A stretch of DNA of 64,000 bases from the NCBI GenBank assembly GCA_022953095.1, contig JALJCR010000001.1:1026501-1090500 (forward strand), written 5' to 3'. Shown here one piece after another: positions 36,912 to 46,513 of this stretch (positions are counted from its first letter, which is position 1; every line of letters starts with the position of its first letter). The notes below the pieces were generated by a model that was not told where the DNA came from, did no database searches, and was given only the letters and a program-made list of their open reading frames with translations. This DNA is from Qipengyuania sp. ABI-127-1. GTDB lineage: Bacteria; Pseudomonadota; Alphaproteobacteria; Sphingomonadales; Sphingomonadaceae. The position numbers and the translations under genes were made by a program.

Positions 36912-39107
36912 CTAAGGTTTTCCGCCCATTCGTTTGTAGCGCGTCTTGCCATACCGCGTCTTGCGCGTACCCGGCCGCCCGGCATCGCTCCGCCCGACGC
37001 GGGGTGCTTTCTTCTCTTCCTCGCCCAAGCCGAGTTCGTCGTTTTCCAATCGGCGGATCTCGTCGCGTAGCCTTCCTGCTTCCTCGAACTCGAGGTCGGC
37101 GGCGGCGGCACGCATGCGCTTTTCCAGATCCTCGATATAGGCGCGTAGATTGTGGCCGACGAGGTTGTTGCGCTCGTCGTCGCCCGTATCGACCGTCACC
37201 CCGTCCTGCGCGGCGGTGTGCGCGACGATATCGGCGATCTGGCGCTTGATCGTCTGCGGCGTGATGCCGTGTTCCTCGTTATAGGCGCGCTGTTTCTCGC
37301 GGCGGCGCTCGGTCTCCGCCATCGCGCGTTCCATGCTGCCGGTGACGCGGTCGGCATAGAGGATAACCCGGCCATCGACATTGCGCGCGGCGCGGCCGAT
37401 GGTCTGGATGAGGCTGGTTTCGGAGCGCAGGAAGCCTTCCTTGTCGGCATCGAGGATGCAGACCAGCCCGCATTCGGGAATATCCAGCCCCTCGCGCAGC
37501 AGGTTGATACCCACCAGCACGTCATAAACGCCGAGGCGCAGGTCGCGGATCAGCTCGATACGCTCCAACGTCTCCACATCGGAGTGCATGTAACGGACCT
37601 TCACGCCCGCTTCGTGCATGAATTCGGTCAGATCTTCCGCCATCCGCTTGGTCAGCGTGGTGACGAGCGTGCGATAGCCCATCTGAGCGGTCTTCTTGCA
37701 TTCCTCGATGCAGTCCTGGACCTGATCCTCGACCGGTTTTATCTCGACCGGCGGGTCGATGAGACCCGTGGGGCGGATGACCTGTTCGGCAAACACACCG
37801 CCGGTCTGCTCCATCTCCCACGTTCCGGGCGTGGCCGAGACCGCGAATGTTTGCGGGCGCATCGCGTCCCATTCGTTGAATCGGAGCGGGCGGTTGTCGA
37901 TGCAAGAAGGCAGGCGAAAGCCGTGCTCGGCCAACGTGATCTTGCGGCGATGGTCGCCTTTCGACATCGCGCCGATTTGCGGCACTGTCTGGTGGCTTTC
38001 ATCGACGAAGAGCAACGCATTTTCGGGCAGGTATTCGAACAGCGTGGGCGGAGGTTCGCCGGGGAGGCGGCCGGTGAGGAAGCGGCTGTAATTCTCGATT
38101 CCGGCGCAGGAGCCGGTGGCGGCGATCATTTCGAGGTCGAAATTGGTGCGCTGTTCGAGCCGCTGGGCTTCGAGCAGGCGACCTTCCTCGTGTAGTTCCT
38201 TAAGGCGTTCCTGCAGCTCGAACTTGATGGCTTCGGAAGCCTGTTTCATTGTCGGGCCGGGTGTGACGTAATGCGAGTTCGCATAGACGCGGACCTTGTC
38301 GAGGCTGGCGCCCTTCTTGCCGGTCAGCGGATCGAATTCACTGATTTCCTCGATTTCGTCGCCGAAGAAGCTGATCCGCCAGGCCATGTCCTCGTAGTGT
38401 GAGGGGAATATTTCGAGACTGTCGCCGCGCACGCGGAAATTGCCGCGCGCGAAGGCGGCATCGTTGCGCTTGTATTGCAGGGCCACGAGCTTGCGGATCA
38501 GCTCGCGCTGGTCGACCGTTTCATCCTTCTTGATGTCGAAGATCATCGCCGAATAGGTTTCGACCGAACCGATACCGTAGAGGCAGGAGACCGAGGCGAC
38601 GATGATGACGTCGTCCCGTTCCAGCAGCGCGCGCGTGGCTGAGTGGCGCATCCGGTCGATCGCCTCGTTTACCGAGCTTTCCTTCTCGATGTAGGTGTCG
38701 GATCGCGGCACATAGGCTTCGGGCTGGTAATAGTCGTAATAGCTGACGAAATACTCGACTGCGTTTTCCGGGAAGAAGCTCTTGAACTCGCCATAGAGCT
38801 GCGCGGCGAGGATCTTGTTCGGCGCAAGGATCAACGCCGGGCGCTGCAATTCCTCGATCACCTTGGCCATGGTGAAGGTCTTTCCCGAGCCGGTGACGCC
38901 GAGCAGCACCTGGGTCTGGTCCCCTTCCTTCGCTGAACCAGTCAGTTCGGCGATCGCGGTGGGCTGGTCGCCGCTTGGCGTATAATCGCTGACGAGCTTG
39001 AATTTCTTGCCCGGCATCGATTTTTCGGGGCGCGCGGGCTTATGGGGGACGAACTCGTCGGTGGTGTCCGGCTCTTCCAGCCCTCTTCGAATAACGAGTT
39101 CGCTCAT
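36912..39107 (-). CDS. uvrB: Excinuclease ABC subunit B
   Basis: A 731-residue nucleotide excision repair helicase-like subunit that loads on damage with UvrA and recruits UvrC. Walker A is GVTGSGKTF at 70-78, and helicase motifs follow through [12 protein letters not shown]. The C-terminal UVR motif is near [21 protein letters not shown] 39107 is chosen over an upstream ATG 12 codons earlier, which lies in the divergent promoter. I saw no GTTC-N7-GTTC LexA box in the gap to the next gene. Confidence 0.97.
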   Translation of the reverse strand: MSELVIRRGLEEPDTTDEFVPHKPARPEKSMPGKKFKLVSDYTPSGDQPTAIAELTGSAKEGDQTQVLLGVTGSGKTFTMAKVIEELQRPALILAPNKILAAQLYGEFKSFFPENAVEYFVSYYDYYQPEAYVPRSDTYIEKESSVNEAIDRMRHSATRALLERDDVIIVASVSCLYGIGSVETYSAMIFDIKKDETVDQRELIRKLVALQYKRNDAAFARGNFRVRGDSLEIFPSHYEDMAWRISFFGDEIEEISEFDPLTGKKGASLDKVRVYANSHYVTPGPTMKQASEAIKFELQERLKELHEEGRLLEAQRLEQRTNFDLEMIAATGSCAGIENYSRFLTGRLPGEPPPTLFEYLPENALLFVDESHQTVPQIGAMSKGDHRRKITLAEHGFRLPSCIDNRPLRFNEWDAMRPQTFAVSATPGTWEMEQTGGVFAEQVIRPTGLIDPPVEIKPVEDQVQDCIEECKKTAQMGYRTLVTTLTKRMAEDLTEFMHEAGVKVRYMHSDVETLERIELIRDLRLGVYDVLVGINLLREGLDIPECGLVCILDADKEGFLRSETSLIQTIGRAARNVDGRVILYADRVTGSMERAMAETERRREKQRAYNEEHGITPQTIKRQIADIVAHTAAQDGVTVDTGDDERNNLVGHNLRAYIEDLEKRMRAAAADLEFEEAGRLRDEIRRLENDELGLGEEEKKAPRVGRSDAGRPGTRKTRYGKTRYKRMGGKP

Positions 39108-39202
39108 GCGCGCACATATGGGGAACATCGTGGCGGCGTGCAACGGTGCTTGCCTCGCGCCATCCGGCTGCTAGCTTCGGGAGACGACTTAGGAGACCTG
39201 AT

Positions 39203-39751
39203 ATGCATCGTATCGTGATTGTTGCCACCGCCAGCTTCGCTCTTGTCGCGTGTGGAGGCGGGAGCAGTGCCGATGCCGATGGAGACGGCGAGATCACGAT
39301 GGCCGAGGCCGCAGCCAAGACCGAGGACATGGTCAGGCCGCAACCGGGCAAATATCGCGCCACGGTGGAGTTCGTCGATGTCGAAATGCCCGGCGCCCCG
39401 CAACAGGTGCAGGACATGATGCGCAGCATGTTCGATCGCGGTCCGCAGACTCACGAATATTGTCTGACTGCGGAGGAGGCCGAGCAGGGCTTCGAGGAAA
39501 TGGCCCGGCAATCGCAAGAGTCCGGTTCGGATTGCACTTTCGAAAAGTTCGAAGCCGAGGGTGGCAGCATCGATGCGATCATGAATTGTAATGCGGAGGG
39601 CCAGGGCGCTGCCCGTATGACCCTGCAGGGCACCGGCGGAGAGACATCGTCCCAGATGACCATGACAATGGTTGGCGAAGGGCCGGACGGTCAGTCGATG
39701 GAGATGACCATGAAGAGCTCGCAGGAGCGCATCGGCGATTGCGACGCGTAA
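39203..39751 (+). CDS. DUF3617 lipoprotein with an EF-hand loop
   Basis: A 182-residue lipoprotein (LVAC, Cys17) whose mature start is DADGDGEITMAE (residues 24-35), a canonical 12-residue EF-hand loop with Asp24, Asp26, Asp28, Gly29 and Glu35. A DUF3617 domain follows, seen in GKYRATVEFVDVEMPG and the paired cysteines. DUF3617 proteins are periplasmic and of unknown role. ATG 39203 follows GGAGACC. It is divergent from uvrB. Confidence 0.82.
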   Translation: MHRIVIVATASFALVACGGGSSADADGDGEITMAEAAAKTEDMVRPQPGKYRATVEFVDVEMPGAPQQVQDMMRSMFDRGPQTHEYCLTAEEAEQGFEEMARQSQESGSDCTFEKFEAEGGSIDAIMNCNAEGQGAARMTLQGTGGETSSQMTMTMVGEGPDGQSMEMTMKSSQERIGDCDA

Positions 39752-39806
39752 ATGACCGGGTGAAATTCGGGAGCCATTAATCGGCTTCGCGTATTATGAC
39801 GAGGTG

Positions 39807-40574
39807 ATGGCAACATTACCGTTCAAAGACACTGCATGGGCCAATCGCGAGGAACTCGCGCGTCGATGGGCGCTCGCCGCAGAGCCGTGCCCGGACGATG
39901 CGCGGGGTCCGCATTGGCAATTATTGCTGCGCGAGTTCCTCTGGCCGTTTGAACCGGCGCGTCGGCTGATCGGCCCGCCGCTGGAGATTGCTGCGGCCCG
40001 CAATCCGAAAACGGTTATGCTGCTGCCCGGTTTCGGCGCGCACCCGATCCGTATGCGCTGGATGGCGCGCAAGCTCGAAAGGGCAGGGCACACGACCAAG
40101 AAATGGGGTTTGGGTTACAATCTGGGCGCGACCGAGGCCCGTTTCCGCAAGGTCGAAAACCGGCTGGTCGAATTGCACCGGGTGAAGGGACAACCGATCC
40201 ACCTGGTGGGGTGGAGTCTGGGCGGAGTCATGGCGCGCGAATTGGCCAAGGCCCATCCCGACAAGGTGGCCAAGGTCGTCACCATGGGTTCGCCCTTCTC
40301 GGGGTCTCCGCGTGCCAATAATGGGTGGCGCGCCTATCAGGCTATTGCTGGACACCGGGTGGACGAACCCGAGATCGAGGCCGTGACGCACGAAAAACCA
40401 CCGGTCGAAACCGTCGCCTTCTGGAGTCCGCGAGACGGCGTCGTCCACCCCCGGGCCGCTTGCGGCAGGCCGGGCGAGCGTGATCGCGCGGTGGCGCTGC
40501 GGTGTTCACACATGGGCTTCGTACTCACGCATGAGGCGGTCGCGGCGTTGCTGAGGGAACTGGACGCGGACTGA
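39807..40574 (+). CDS. Alpha/beta hydrolase (lipase-like)
   Basis: A 255-residue cytosolic hydrolase. The nucleophile elbow is GWSLGG (Ser137), the oxyanion segment LPGFGAHP, and a likely acid and histidine lie in SPRDGVVHP and CSHMGFVLTH. It resembles triacylglycerol-lipase-like esterases. ATG 39807 is preferred over GTG 39804. The gap to the ATP-grasp gene is 82 bases on the same strand; a link to that cluster is possible but unproven. Confidence 0.85.
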   Translation: MATLPFKDTAWANREELARRWALAAEPCPDDARGPHWQLLLREFLWPFEPARRLIGPPLEIAAARNPKTVMLLPGFGAHPIRMRWMARKLERAGHTTKKWGLGYNLGATEARFRKVENRLVELHRVKGQPIHLVGWSLGGVMARELAKAHPDKVAKVVTMGSPFSGSPRANNGWRAYQAIAGHRVDEPEIEAVTHEKPPVETVAFWSPRDGVVHPRAACGRPGERDRAVALRCSHMGFVLTHEAVAALLRELDAD

Positions 40575-40656
40575 ACCTTTAGTCTCCTGATGGAGGGTAT
40601 CCTGCCCTCGCGCTGGCACGATGATCGTGCGGCGATTTTTTCCTGATCGGGGGACC

Positions 40657-42084
40657 ATGACCGGCGACGGCGAATTTTTCGATGAGATGCGCGATCCCGG
40701 TGGTGCTGTCCGCGAGGCCTATGCAGGCTATTGCGACTGGTTCGACGATCAGGAAACCGCGCTGCTCCGGCGCAAGCATACCGAGGCCGAAAGCAATTTT
40801 CGCAAAACCGGCATCACCTTCAACGTTTATAGCGAAGAGGAAGCCGAAGAACGGCTGATCCCGTTCGATATGGTCCCGCGCGTTATTACCGCGGCGGAAT
40901 GGCGCAAACTGACGCGCGGCATCGAACAACGTGTTTCGGCGCTCAACGCCTTCATGCACGATCTCTACCACCGGCAGGAAATTATCCGTGCCGGGCGTAT
41001 CCCCGAACGGCTGTTTCGCAACAACGACGCTTGGTTGCCGCATATGGTGGGCTTCACTCCGCCCGGCGGCATCTACACCCATATCGTGGGCATCGATCTG
41101 GTGCGGACGGGGTCGGACGAGTTCTATGTGCTCGAAGACAATGCACGCACCCCGTCGGGTGTCAGCTACATGCTGGAAAATCGCGAAACAATGATGGCGA
41201 TGTTCCCCGAACTGTTCATGCGGGTGCCGGTGGAAAGCGTATCCGATTACCCGCGGCGTCTGGCGAAGAGCCTGGCGGCCTGCGCGCCCGACTGCATCCG
41301 AGGCAAGCCCACCGTTGCTGTCTTGACACCGGGGATCTACAATTCTGCCTATTTCGAACACGCTTTCCTCGCCGACCAGATGGGTGCCGAACTGGTCGAA
41401 GGCAGTGATTTGCGCGTGATCGACGGTCGGGTCGCGATGCGGACGACATCCGGGTATAAACCTGTCGACGTTATCTATCGCCGCGTTGACGATGACTTCC
41501 TCGATCCGATGACTTTCAACGAGGATAGCGTGCTGGGCGTACCAGGCATTATGGATGTCTATCGCGCAGGCGGCGTGACCATCGCCAACGCACCGGGCAC
41601 GGGGGTTGCCGACGATAAGGCGATTTATTCCTTCATGCCGGAAATCGTGGAATTCTACACTGGCGAGAAACCGCTGCTACCCAATGTCGAAACGCATCGC
41701 TGCGCTGACGAGGAATCGCGCAAATATGTGCTCGATAACCTCGCCGAACTGGTGGTGAAGGAAGTCCACGGTTCGGGAGGGTACGGCATGCTGATCGGGC
41801 CGACCGCGACAAAAAAGCAAATCGCGGAGTTTCGCAAGAAGATTGCCGACGAGCCGGAAAACTACATCGCCCAGCCGACCTTGGCCCTGTCGACCTGTCC
41901 GATTTTTACCAAGAAAGGCCTTGCGCCGCGCCATGTGGATTTGCGGCCTTTCGTGCTCGTCTCGCCAGACAAGATCGACATTACTCCTGGCGGCCTCACG
42001 CGGGTGGCCCTGGATGAGGGATCGTTGGTGGTCAATTCCAGCCAGGGCGGCGGGACCAAGGATACCTGGGTGCTCAAGGACTGA
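40657..42084 (+). CDS. Circularly permuted type-2 ATP-grasp protein
   Basis: A 475-residue protein of the DUF404/DUF407 ATP-grasp family, predicted to form amide bonds using ATP. Signature stretches are FNVYSEEEAEERLIPFD, VVKEVHGSGGYGM (ATP-binding lysine and glycine loop) and DLRPFVLVS. ATG 40657 has a GGGGG site at the right distance; ATG 40621 is possible. It opens a four-gene run with alpha-E, transglutaminase and Anbu genes, an association proposed to build and process peptide tags. Confidence 0.92.
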   Translation: MTGDGEFFDEMRDPGGAVREAYAGYCDWFDDQETALLRRKHTEAESNFRKTGITFNVYSEEEAEERLIPFDMVPRVITAAEWRKLTRGIEQRVSALNAFMHDLYHRQEIIRAGRIPERLFRNNDAWLPHMVGFTPPGGIYTHIVGIDLVRTGSDEFYVLEDNARTPSGVSYMLENRETMMAMFPELFMRVPVESVSDYPRRLAKSLAACAPDCIRGKPTVAVLTPGIYNSAYFEHAFLADQMGAELVEGSDLRVIDGRVAMRTTSGYKPVDVIYRRVDDDFLDPMTFNEDSVLGVPGIMDVYRAGGVTIANAPGTGVADDKAIYSFMPEIVEFYTGEKPLLPNVETHRCADEESRKYVLDNLAELVVKEVHGSGGYGMLIGPTATKKQIAEFRKKIADEPENYIAQPTLALSTCPIFTKKGLAPRHVDLRPFVLVSPDKIDITPGGLTRVALDEGSLVVNSSQGGGTKDTWVLKD

Positions 42085-43028
42085 TGCTGGGACGGACCGC
42101 CAACGGGCTTTTCTGGATGTTCCGCTATCTTGAACGGGCGGAAAATACTGCGCGCCTGCTCGATGCGGGACTGCGCATGGCGTTGACGCGTGATTTGGTG
42201 ACGGCGGAAGAGGAGTGGCGATCGGTCATGTCCACTGCCGGGCAACGCGCAGGCTACGAGGCCAAACACGGCACTTATACAGGTATGCAGGCATGGAATT
42301 ACATCCTGCGCGACAAGGACAATCCCTCCTCGGTTCTCGCCATGTTCGGGCAGGTTCGCCAGAACGCCCGTCTCGCTCGCAATGCCATCAGCGGTGAATT
42401 GTGGGAAGCGATCAACGAAAACTGGCTGGAAATTCAGGATCAGCTCGCCAAGCCTGTAGGGGAGAACCGCGTACTCGATACGGTCGCAACGATCCGCCGT
42501 GCCGGCACCATGGCGCATGGTGCGATGGAAGGCTCCATGCTGCGCAACGAAGCGTATCACTTCGGACAAGCGGGTACCTTCCTCGAGCGCGGCGATAGCA
42601 TCGCGCGCATTCTGGACATCAAATACTACCTCTTATTGCCATCACTGTCTTACGTCGGCTCAAGCCTCGATACCGGGCAGTGGGACCAAGTGTTACGGTC
42701 GGTGTCGGGCGATCGCGCCTATCGCTGGCTCAATGCCGGGCAGATCGATGCACGGGGAATCTGCGAATTCCTGATCCTCGACGATTGTTTTCCGCGCAGC
42801 CTGGCCTTCTGCCATTCCGCCCTGCGCGCCAATCTCGCCGCGCTCGCCCGGTTGCATGGCTCGGAAGGGGAGAGCAACGCTCTCATGCGCGCCGCCGACA
42901 CACGGATTGCCGATCTCACCATCGATGACGTTTTCGAACAGGGTCTGCACGAATTCCTGGTCGACTTTACGGCGTCCAACGCGGCGATCGGAGATGCGAT
43001 CGCCAAAGATTACAGGTTCTTGTCCTGA
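42084..43028 (+). CDS. Alpha-E domain protein (DUF403)
   Basis: A 314-residue, almost wholly helical cytosolic protein of the alpha-E family. Typical phrases are MFRYLERAENTARLLD near the N-terminus and DSIARILDIKYYLLLPS in the middle. It has no known catalytic residues and is thought to partner the ATP-grasp enzyme encoded immediately upstream. It shares one base with each neighbour (TGATG junctions), indicating coupled translation. Confidence 0.93.
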   Translation: MLGRTANGLFWMFRYLERAENTARLLDAGLRMALTRDLVTAEEEWRSVMSTAGQRAGYEAKHGTYTGMQAWNYILRDKDNPSSVLAMFGQVRQNARLARNAISGELWEAINENWLEIQDQLAKPVGENRVLDTVATIRRAGTMAHGAMEGSMLRNEAYHFGQAGTFLERGDSIARILDIKYYLLLPSLSYVGSSLDTGQWDQVLRSVSGDRAYRWLNAGQIDARGICEFLILDDCFPRSLAFCHSALRANLAALARLHGSEGESNALMRAADTRIADLTIDDVFEQGLHEFLVDFTASNAAIGDAIAKDYRFLS

Positions 43029-43843
43029 TGCGCCTCTCGATCCGTCATACCACCCGCTACCGTTTCGATGCCCCGGTCTTCCATGCGCTCCAGCGTCTGC
43101 GCCTGACGCCCAAGCAGACACAGGGGCAGGAAATCCTTGAATGGGAAATGGAATACGAGAACGCCCATCCCGAGATCACTTACGAAGACCAACATCACAA
43201 TACGGTGACTCTCGTTTCGGTGGAGCAGGGTGCACAGGACGTCACAGTGACTTGTCGGGGCCGTGTCGACACGCATGATCACGCGGGTGTAATTGGGCGC
43301 CACGCAGGACACCTGCCGCTTTGGAGTTTCCTGAGCCAGACTGATATGACGCGCCCCGGCCCGGGAATGCGCAAGCTCGCCGCCAACATGCAGACGAGTG
43401 GCGAAGACCGGCTGGAAACGCTCCACCAGCTATCGGCAACGATACTCGATCGAGTCGAGTACAAGACTGGCACCACGCATTCGCGCACCAGTGCGGAAGA
43501 GGCGTTCGCCGCCGGTAACGGTGTCTGTCAGGACCACGCACATGTCTTCATCGGTATCGCCCGGACGTTGGGCATACCGGCGCGCTATGTCAGCGGCTAC
43601 CTAATGATGAACGACCGTATCGATCAGGAGGCCGGGCATGCCTGGGCCGAAGCCCATGTCGCGGAACTGGGCTGGGTCGGGTTCGATATCTCCAACGGGA
43701 TCAGCCCCGATGCGCGCTATGTCCGAGTAGCCACGGGGCGCGACTATCAGGATGCGGCACCGATTACTGGGATAAGCTTCGGCACTAGGTCGACCGTGCT
43801 CGAAGTCGATGTCGCTGTGGAACAGCAACAAGTGCAGCAGTGA
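43028..43843 (+). CDS. Transglutaminase-like cysteine peptidase
   Basis: A 271-residue protein with a bacterial transglutaminase-like N-terminal domain and a papain-like core. The triad is Cys167 (GNGVCQDHAH), His204 (AGHAWAEAH) and Asp220 (GWVGFDIS). It could hydrolyse or transpeptidate an amide made by the ATP-grasp enzyme. There is no signal peptide, so it is cytosolic like its neighbours. The start shares a base with the alpha-E stop. Confidence 0.93.
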   Translation: MRLSIRHTTRYRFDAPVFHALQRLRLTPKQTQGQEILEWEMEYENAHPEITYEDQHHNTVTLVSVEQGAQDVTVTCRGRVDTHDHAGVIGRHAGHLPLWSFLSQTDMTRPGPGMRKLAANMQTSGEDRLETLHQLSATILDRVEYKTGTTHSRTSAEEAFAAGNGVCQDHAHVFIGIARTLGIPARYVSGYLMMNDRIDQEAGHAWAEAHVAELGWVGFDISNGISPDARYVRVATGRDYQDAAPITGISFGTRSTVLEVDVAVEQQQVQQ

Positions 43844-43863
43844 AGCTGCCTAAAGGATAGAGC

Positions 43864-44607
43864 ATGACGTATTGCGTGGGAATGATACTCGACCGGGGTC
43901 TGGTCCTGATGAGCGATACGCGTACCAATTCGGGCGTCGACAACATTTCCGTATTTCGCAAGATGTTTACCTGGAACGTGCCGGGTGAACGCATCATCAC
44001 ATTGATGACCGCGGGAAATCTTGCGAGCACGCAGGCCGTCATCAGCCAGCTTGGAGAGCGGATGAAGGCGCCCGACGAACGGGACAACATTCTCCTCAAG
44101 TCACCCACGATGTTTCAGGTTGCGACCGAGATTGGAAAGTTGCTGCGGACCATCATCGCCGAACGCCAGACCGCCAATGGGGACAGAGGAAAAGGCCGCT
44201 TTACCGCCTCGATCATCGTCGCCGGACAGATTGCCGGGATGGAGCCGCGCCTGTTCATGGTCTATCCCGAAGGCAATTTCATCGAGGCGAGCCACGATAC
44301 TCCGTTTTTCCAGATCGGCGAGACCAAGTATGGCCGTCCGATCATCATCCGGGGGTACGATCGCACGATGAGCATGGAAGATGCCGTGAAGCTCCTGATG
44401 GTCAGCTTCGATTCCACACTCAAGGCCAATCTGTCGGTCGGTCTGCCCCTCGATCTCCAGGTCATTGAGCGCGATGTTTTCGAACCTGCGCACGAACATC
44501 GCGTCACTCACGACGATCCCTATTTTCGGTCGATTTCCTCGAGCTGGGGGGATGCTTTGAAAAGCGCGTTTCATTCTCTCCCCGATTACAGCATTGTCGG
44601 GGAATGA
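43864..44607 (+). CDS. Anbu proteasome-like peptidase
   Basis: A 247-residue Ntn-hydrolase of the Anbu type (ancestral beta subunit), related to HslV and the 20S proteasome. It begins MTYCVGMILDRGLVLMSDTR; Thr2 would be the N-terminal nucleophile after Met removal, and Asp18 and Arg20 are also typical. Anbu proteins form open helical assemblies without a known unfoldase, and in vivo substrates are unclear. It ends the ATP-grasp/alpha-E/transglutaminase operon after a 20-base gap. Confidence 0.93.
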   Translation: MTYCVGMILDRGLVLMSDTRTNSGVDNISVFRKMFTWNVPGERIITLMTAGNLASTQAVISQLGERMKAPDERDNILLKSPTMFQVATEIGKLLRTIIAERQTANGDRGKGRFTASIIVAGQIAGMEPRLFMVYPEGNFIEASHDTPFFQIGETKYGRPIIIRGYDRTMSMEDAVKLLMVSFDSTLKANLSVGLPLDLQVIERDVFEPAHEHRVTHDDPYFRSISSSWGDALKSAFHSLPDYSIVGE

Positions 44608-44742
44608 CGCTGGAGTAATGAGAAGGCTCGGCCGTTCCGGCAATGCGCGAGCCGGCCGCAGTGAACGTAGCGGTTGTTTCGCGCCATTGAACCAATAACG
44701 AATCTCTGGCGAGAACGCGTCTCTTTGCTTAAGGTATTACGC

Positions 44743-45372
44743 ATGAGCGATGACCCAATTCTCCATATCGTGGGCGGCTCGAGCCGTAGCAGGACGGAGC
44801 AGGCCCGCCTGGGTTTCGAACTGGGGTTCCACTGCGAAACCTACGCGCACATAGCGGAATTCATGGAACGTCCGCCGGAAGACGGTATCGTCCTCGCTCG
44901 GGACGATCCGGCCGATGGCGGCGCATCACGCATTCTGGAATTACTGGCGGAAGCGGGCCGATGGCTGCCGGTCATCGCAACCGCTCCCAGCCCGCGTCCG
45001 CTCAGCGTGGTCGAAGCGGTGAAAGCAGGCGTCTTGGATTATATAGCGCTGCCTTTGAAGCCCGAACGGCTGGCGCAATCGGTCAGCCGCATCTCTCGAG
45101 AGGCGGATGCCTATGCCCGTGCCCGGCGCCGGATCGTCGAGGCCCGCAATCGGATCGCCAGCCTCTCCCCACGCGAGCGGGAAGTTCTGGATTGGCTTGC
45201 GGAAGGTTGCAGCAGCAAGGCAATCGCGCGCAAACTCAACATAAGTCCGCGAACGGTAGAGAATCACCGCGCCAATTTGATGACCAAGCTCGAAACGGAT
45301 CGCACCGCGCAGGCGGTCAAGCTCCAGCTCGAAGCGCATCTTGTGGACGACGCTTTGAAGGCGAGCGGATAG
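44743..45372 (+). CDS. LuxR-type regulator with degenerate receiver
   Basis: A 209-residue regulator of FixJ-like layout. Residues about 5-125 keep the receiver fold. However, the acidic pair is replaced by GG (HIVGGSSRS), the phospho-Asp position reads Ala (IVLARDDP) and the KPF lysine is Leu (DYIALPL). The LuxR helix-turn-helix (about 145-200) is intact: SPREREVLDWLAEG, SSKAIARKLNISPRTVENHRAN. It is therefore unlikely to be switched by ordinary phosphorylation. ATG 44743 gives the cleanest start. It lies 135 bases after the Anbu gene. Confidence 0.85.
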   Translation: MSDDPILHIVGGSSRSRTEQARLGFELGFHCETYAHIAEFMERPPEDGIVLARDDPADGGASRILELLAEAGRWLPVIATAPSPRPLSVVEAVKAGVLDYIALPLKPERLAQSVSRISREADAYARARRRIVEARNRIASLSPREREVLDWLAEGCSSKAIARKLNISPRTVENHRANLMTKLETDRTAQAVKLQLEAHLVDDALKASG

Positions 45373-45384
45373 GCCGGTTCGACA

Positions 45385-46062
45385 CTAGCGGCAATAGCTG
45401 CCGCCACCATGCTCCAGATGGAAGTGATCATGGTGTGCCTTGTTGTAGTCTGGGCCGAGCACGGTGCCGAAACGCTTGCAGGCACTGCGATGAATAACCC
45501 GGAGAAATTCGCGTTCGCTTTGCGAGGCATTCCAGCCGGATCGAACCGAAATTCGTCGCCCGTCCGCGAGCACGAACGCCGCGACATCGACTGCTTCGGC
45601 GCGCGAATGCGCGCTGCGCCGCGCGGTTCCGGCGACATTGCGGCAGGAATAGCTGCCCATCGTTTCGATCTGTTGCAGCGGACTACCGAGGATCTGGCGT
45701 GCAGCGCGATCGACCCCGAAACGCGCCCATGCAGCGAAACTGTTGGCGAGCGGGCAGGCCACGGCACCGAGATTGGTCACTGCGAACTGGTGGCGATCCC
45801 CGCCGACGCCTTCGAGGCTCACGCTATTCGTGGTCGAACATCCGGCACCATAGTATTTGTCGGGCAGAGGGGCGAAGCGCGAACCCGTCTGCCCCAGTTC
45901 GGCGTGGCATTGCCGGGCCTCCGGCCGGGTGACACTGATCGGTGCCGAACCGGCCGTCCGCGCGCCCCGTTCGGCGGGCTTGGTTTGGGGAACCGCGCCG
46001 CATCCCGCCAGAGCAAGGGAAATGAGGAGAGAAAAGGCGGGATGCGGTCGCATGGAACGCAT
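45385..46062 (-). CDS. Extensin-like lipoprotein (peptidase-like fold)
   Basis: A 225-residue exported protein with a lipobox (LALAGC). Its C-terminal half is the extensin-like domain of alphaproteobacteria. HSRAEAVDVAAF and YNKAHHDHFHLE supply the His/Asp set shared with M15 D-Ala-D-Ala-type zinc peptidases, so it may trim peptidoglycan. Conserved cysteine pairs fit a periplasmic location. It is convergent with the LuxR gene across 12 bases. Confidence 0.85.
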   Translation of the reverse strand: MRSMRPHPAFSLLISLALAGCGAVPQTKPAERGARTAGSAPISVTRPEARQCHAELGQTGSRFAPLPDKYYGAGCSTTNSVSLEGVGGDRHQFAVTNLGAVACPLANSFAAWARFGVDRAARQILGSPLQQIETMGSYSCRNVAGTARRSAHSRAEAVDVAAFVLADGRRISVRSGWNASQSEREFLRVIHRSACKRFGTVLGPDYNKAHHDHFHLEHGGGSYCR

Positions 46063-46130
46063 TATCTCGCAGCCATGGTTAACTTCCCGCTAACGCCCTC
46101 GGGGCAAGCGCGATCGGGCGAATTCCTGGC

Positions 46131-46502
46131 CTAGTCCGGTGCCTGAAGTTGTTCCCACAATTCGATCTTTACCCCGTCGGGATCGAGTATCCAGGCGAAC
46201 TTCCCGTAACCTTCGTCGACATGACCGAGTATTTCGACGCCCTTATCCTTTAGCTGTGCGACCATTGAATCGCAGTCGTCCACGCGCAGATTGATCATGA
46301 ATCCGCCGATACCGGGCTTGATGTATTCCCCGTCCGGGAAATGGCTGATCAGCGAATAGGGCCGGTCCCCCGTTTCCTCCGACCAGTTGAGCTGCGGTCC
46401 GTATTCGCCATCGATACCCAGCGTGTCGCGGTACCATGCGCGCGTCGCCGCGGGGTCCTTCACTATGTAAAAGACCCCGCCCAAACCGGTCACCTTCGCC
46501 AC
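46131..46502 (-). CDS. VOC/glyoxalase-fold protein
   Basis: A 123-residue vicinal-oxygen-chelate protein with paired beta-alpha-beta-beta-beta units. Landmarks are GGVFYIVKDPAATRAWYRD at the N-terminus, INLRVDDCDSMVAQL and a C-terminal KIELWEQ with the metal-ligand-like Glu. The substrate is unknown. The start I prefer is GTG at 46502 behind GAGGGAGAG; a TTG at 46517 adds five residues. It is 11 bases after the Ggt stop on the same strand. Confidence 0.85.
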   Translation of the reverse strand: MAKVTGLGGVFYIVKDPAATRAWYRDTLGIDGEYGPQLNWSEETGDRPYSLISHFPDGEYIKPGIGGFMINLRVDDCDSMVAQLKDKGVEILGHVDEGYGKFAWILDPDGVKIELWEQLQAPD

Positions 46503-46513
46503 ATTGCTCTCCC

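Noticed and set aside
44625-44653. GGCTCG/CGAGCC inverted repeat after the Anbu gene as a terminator
   Set aside because: The stem is only six pairs across a 17-base loop and no T-tract follows.
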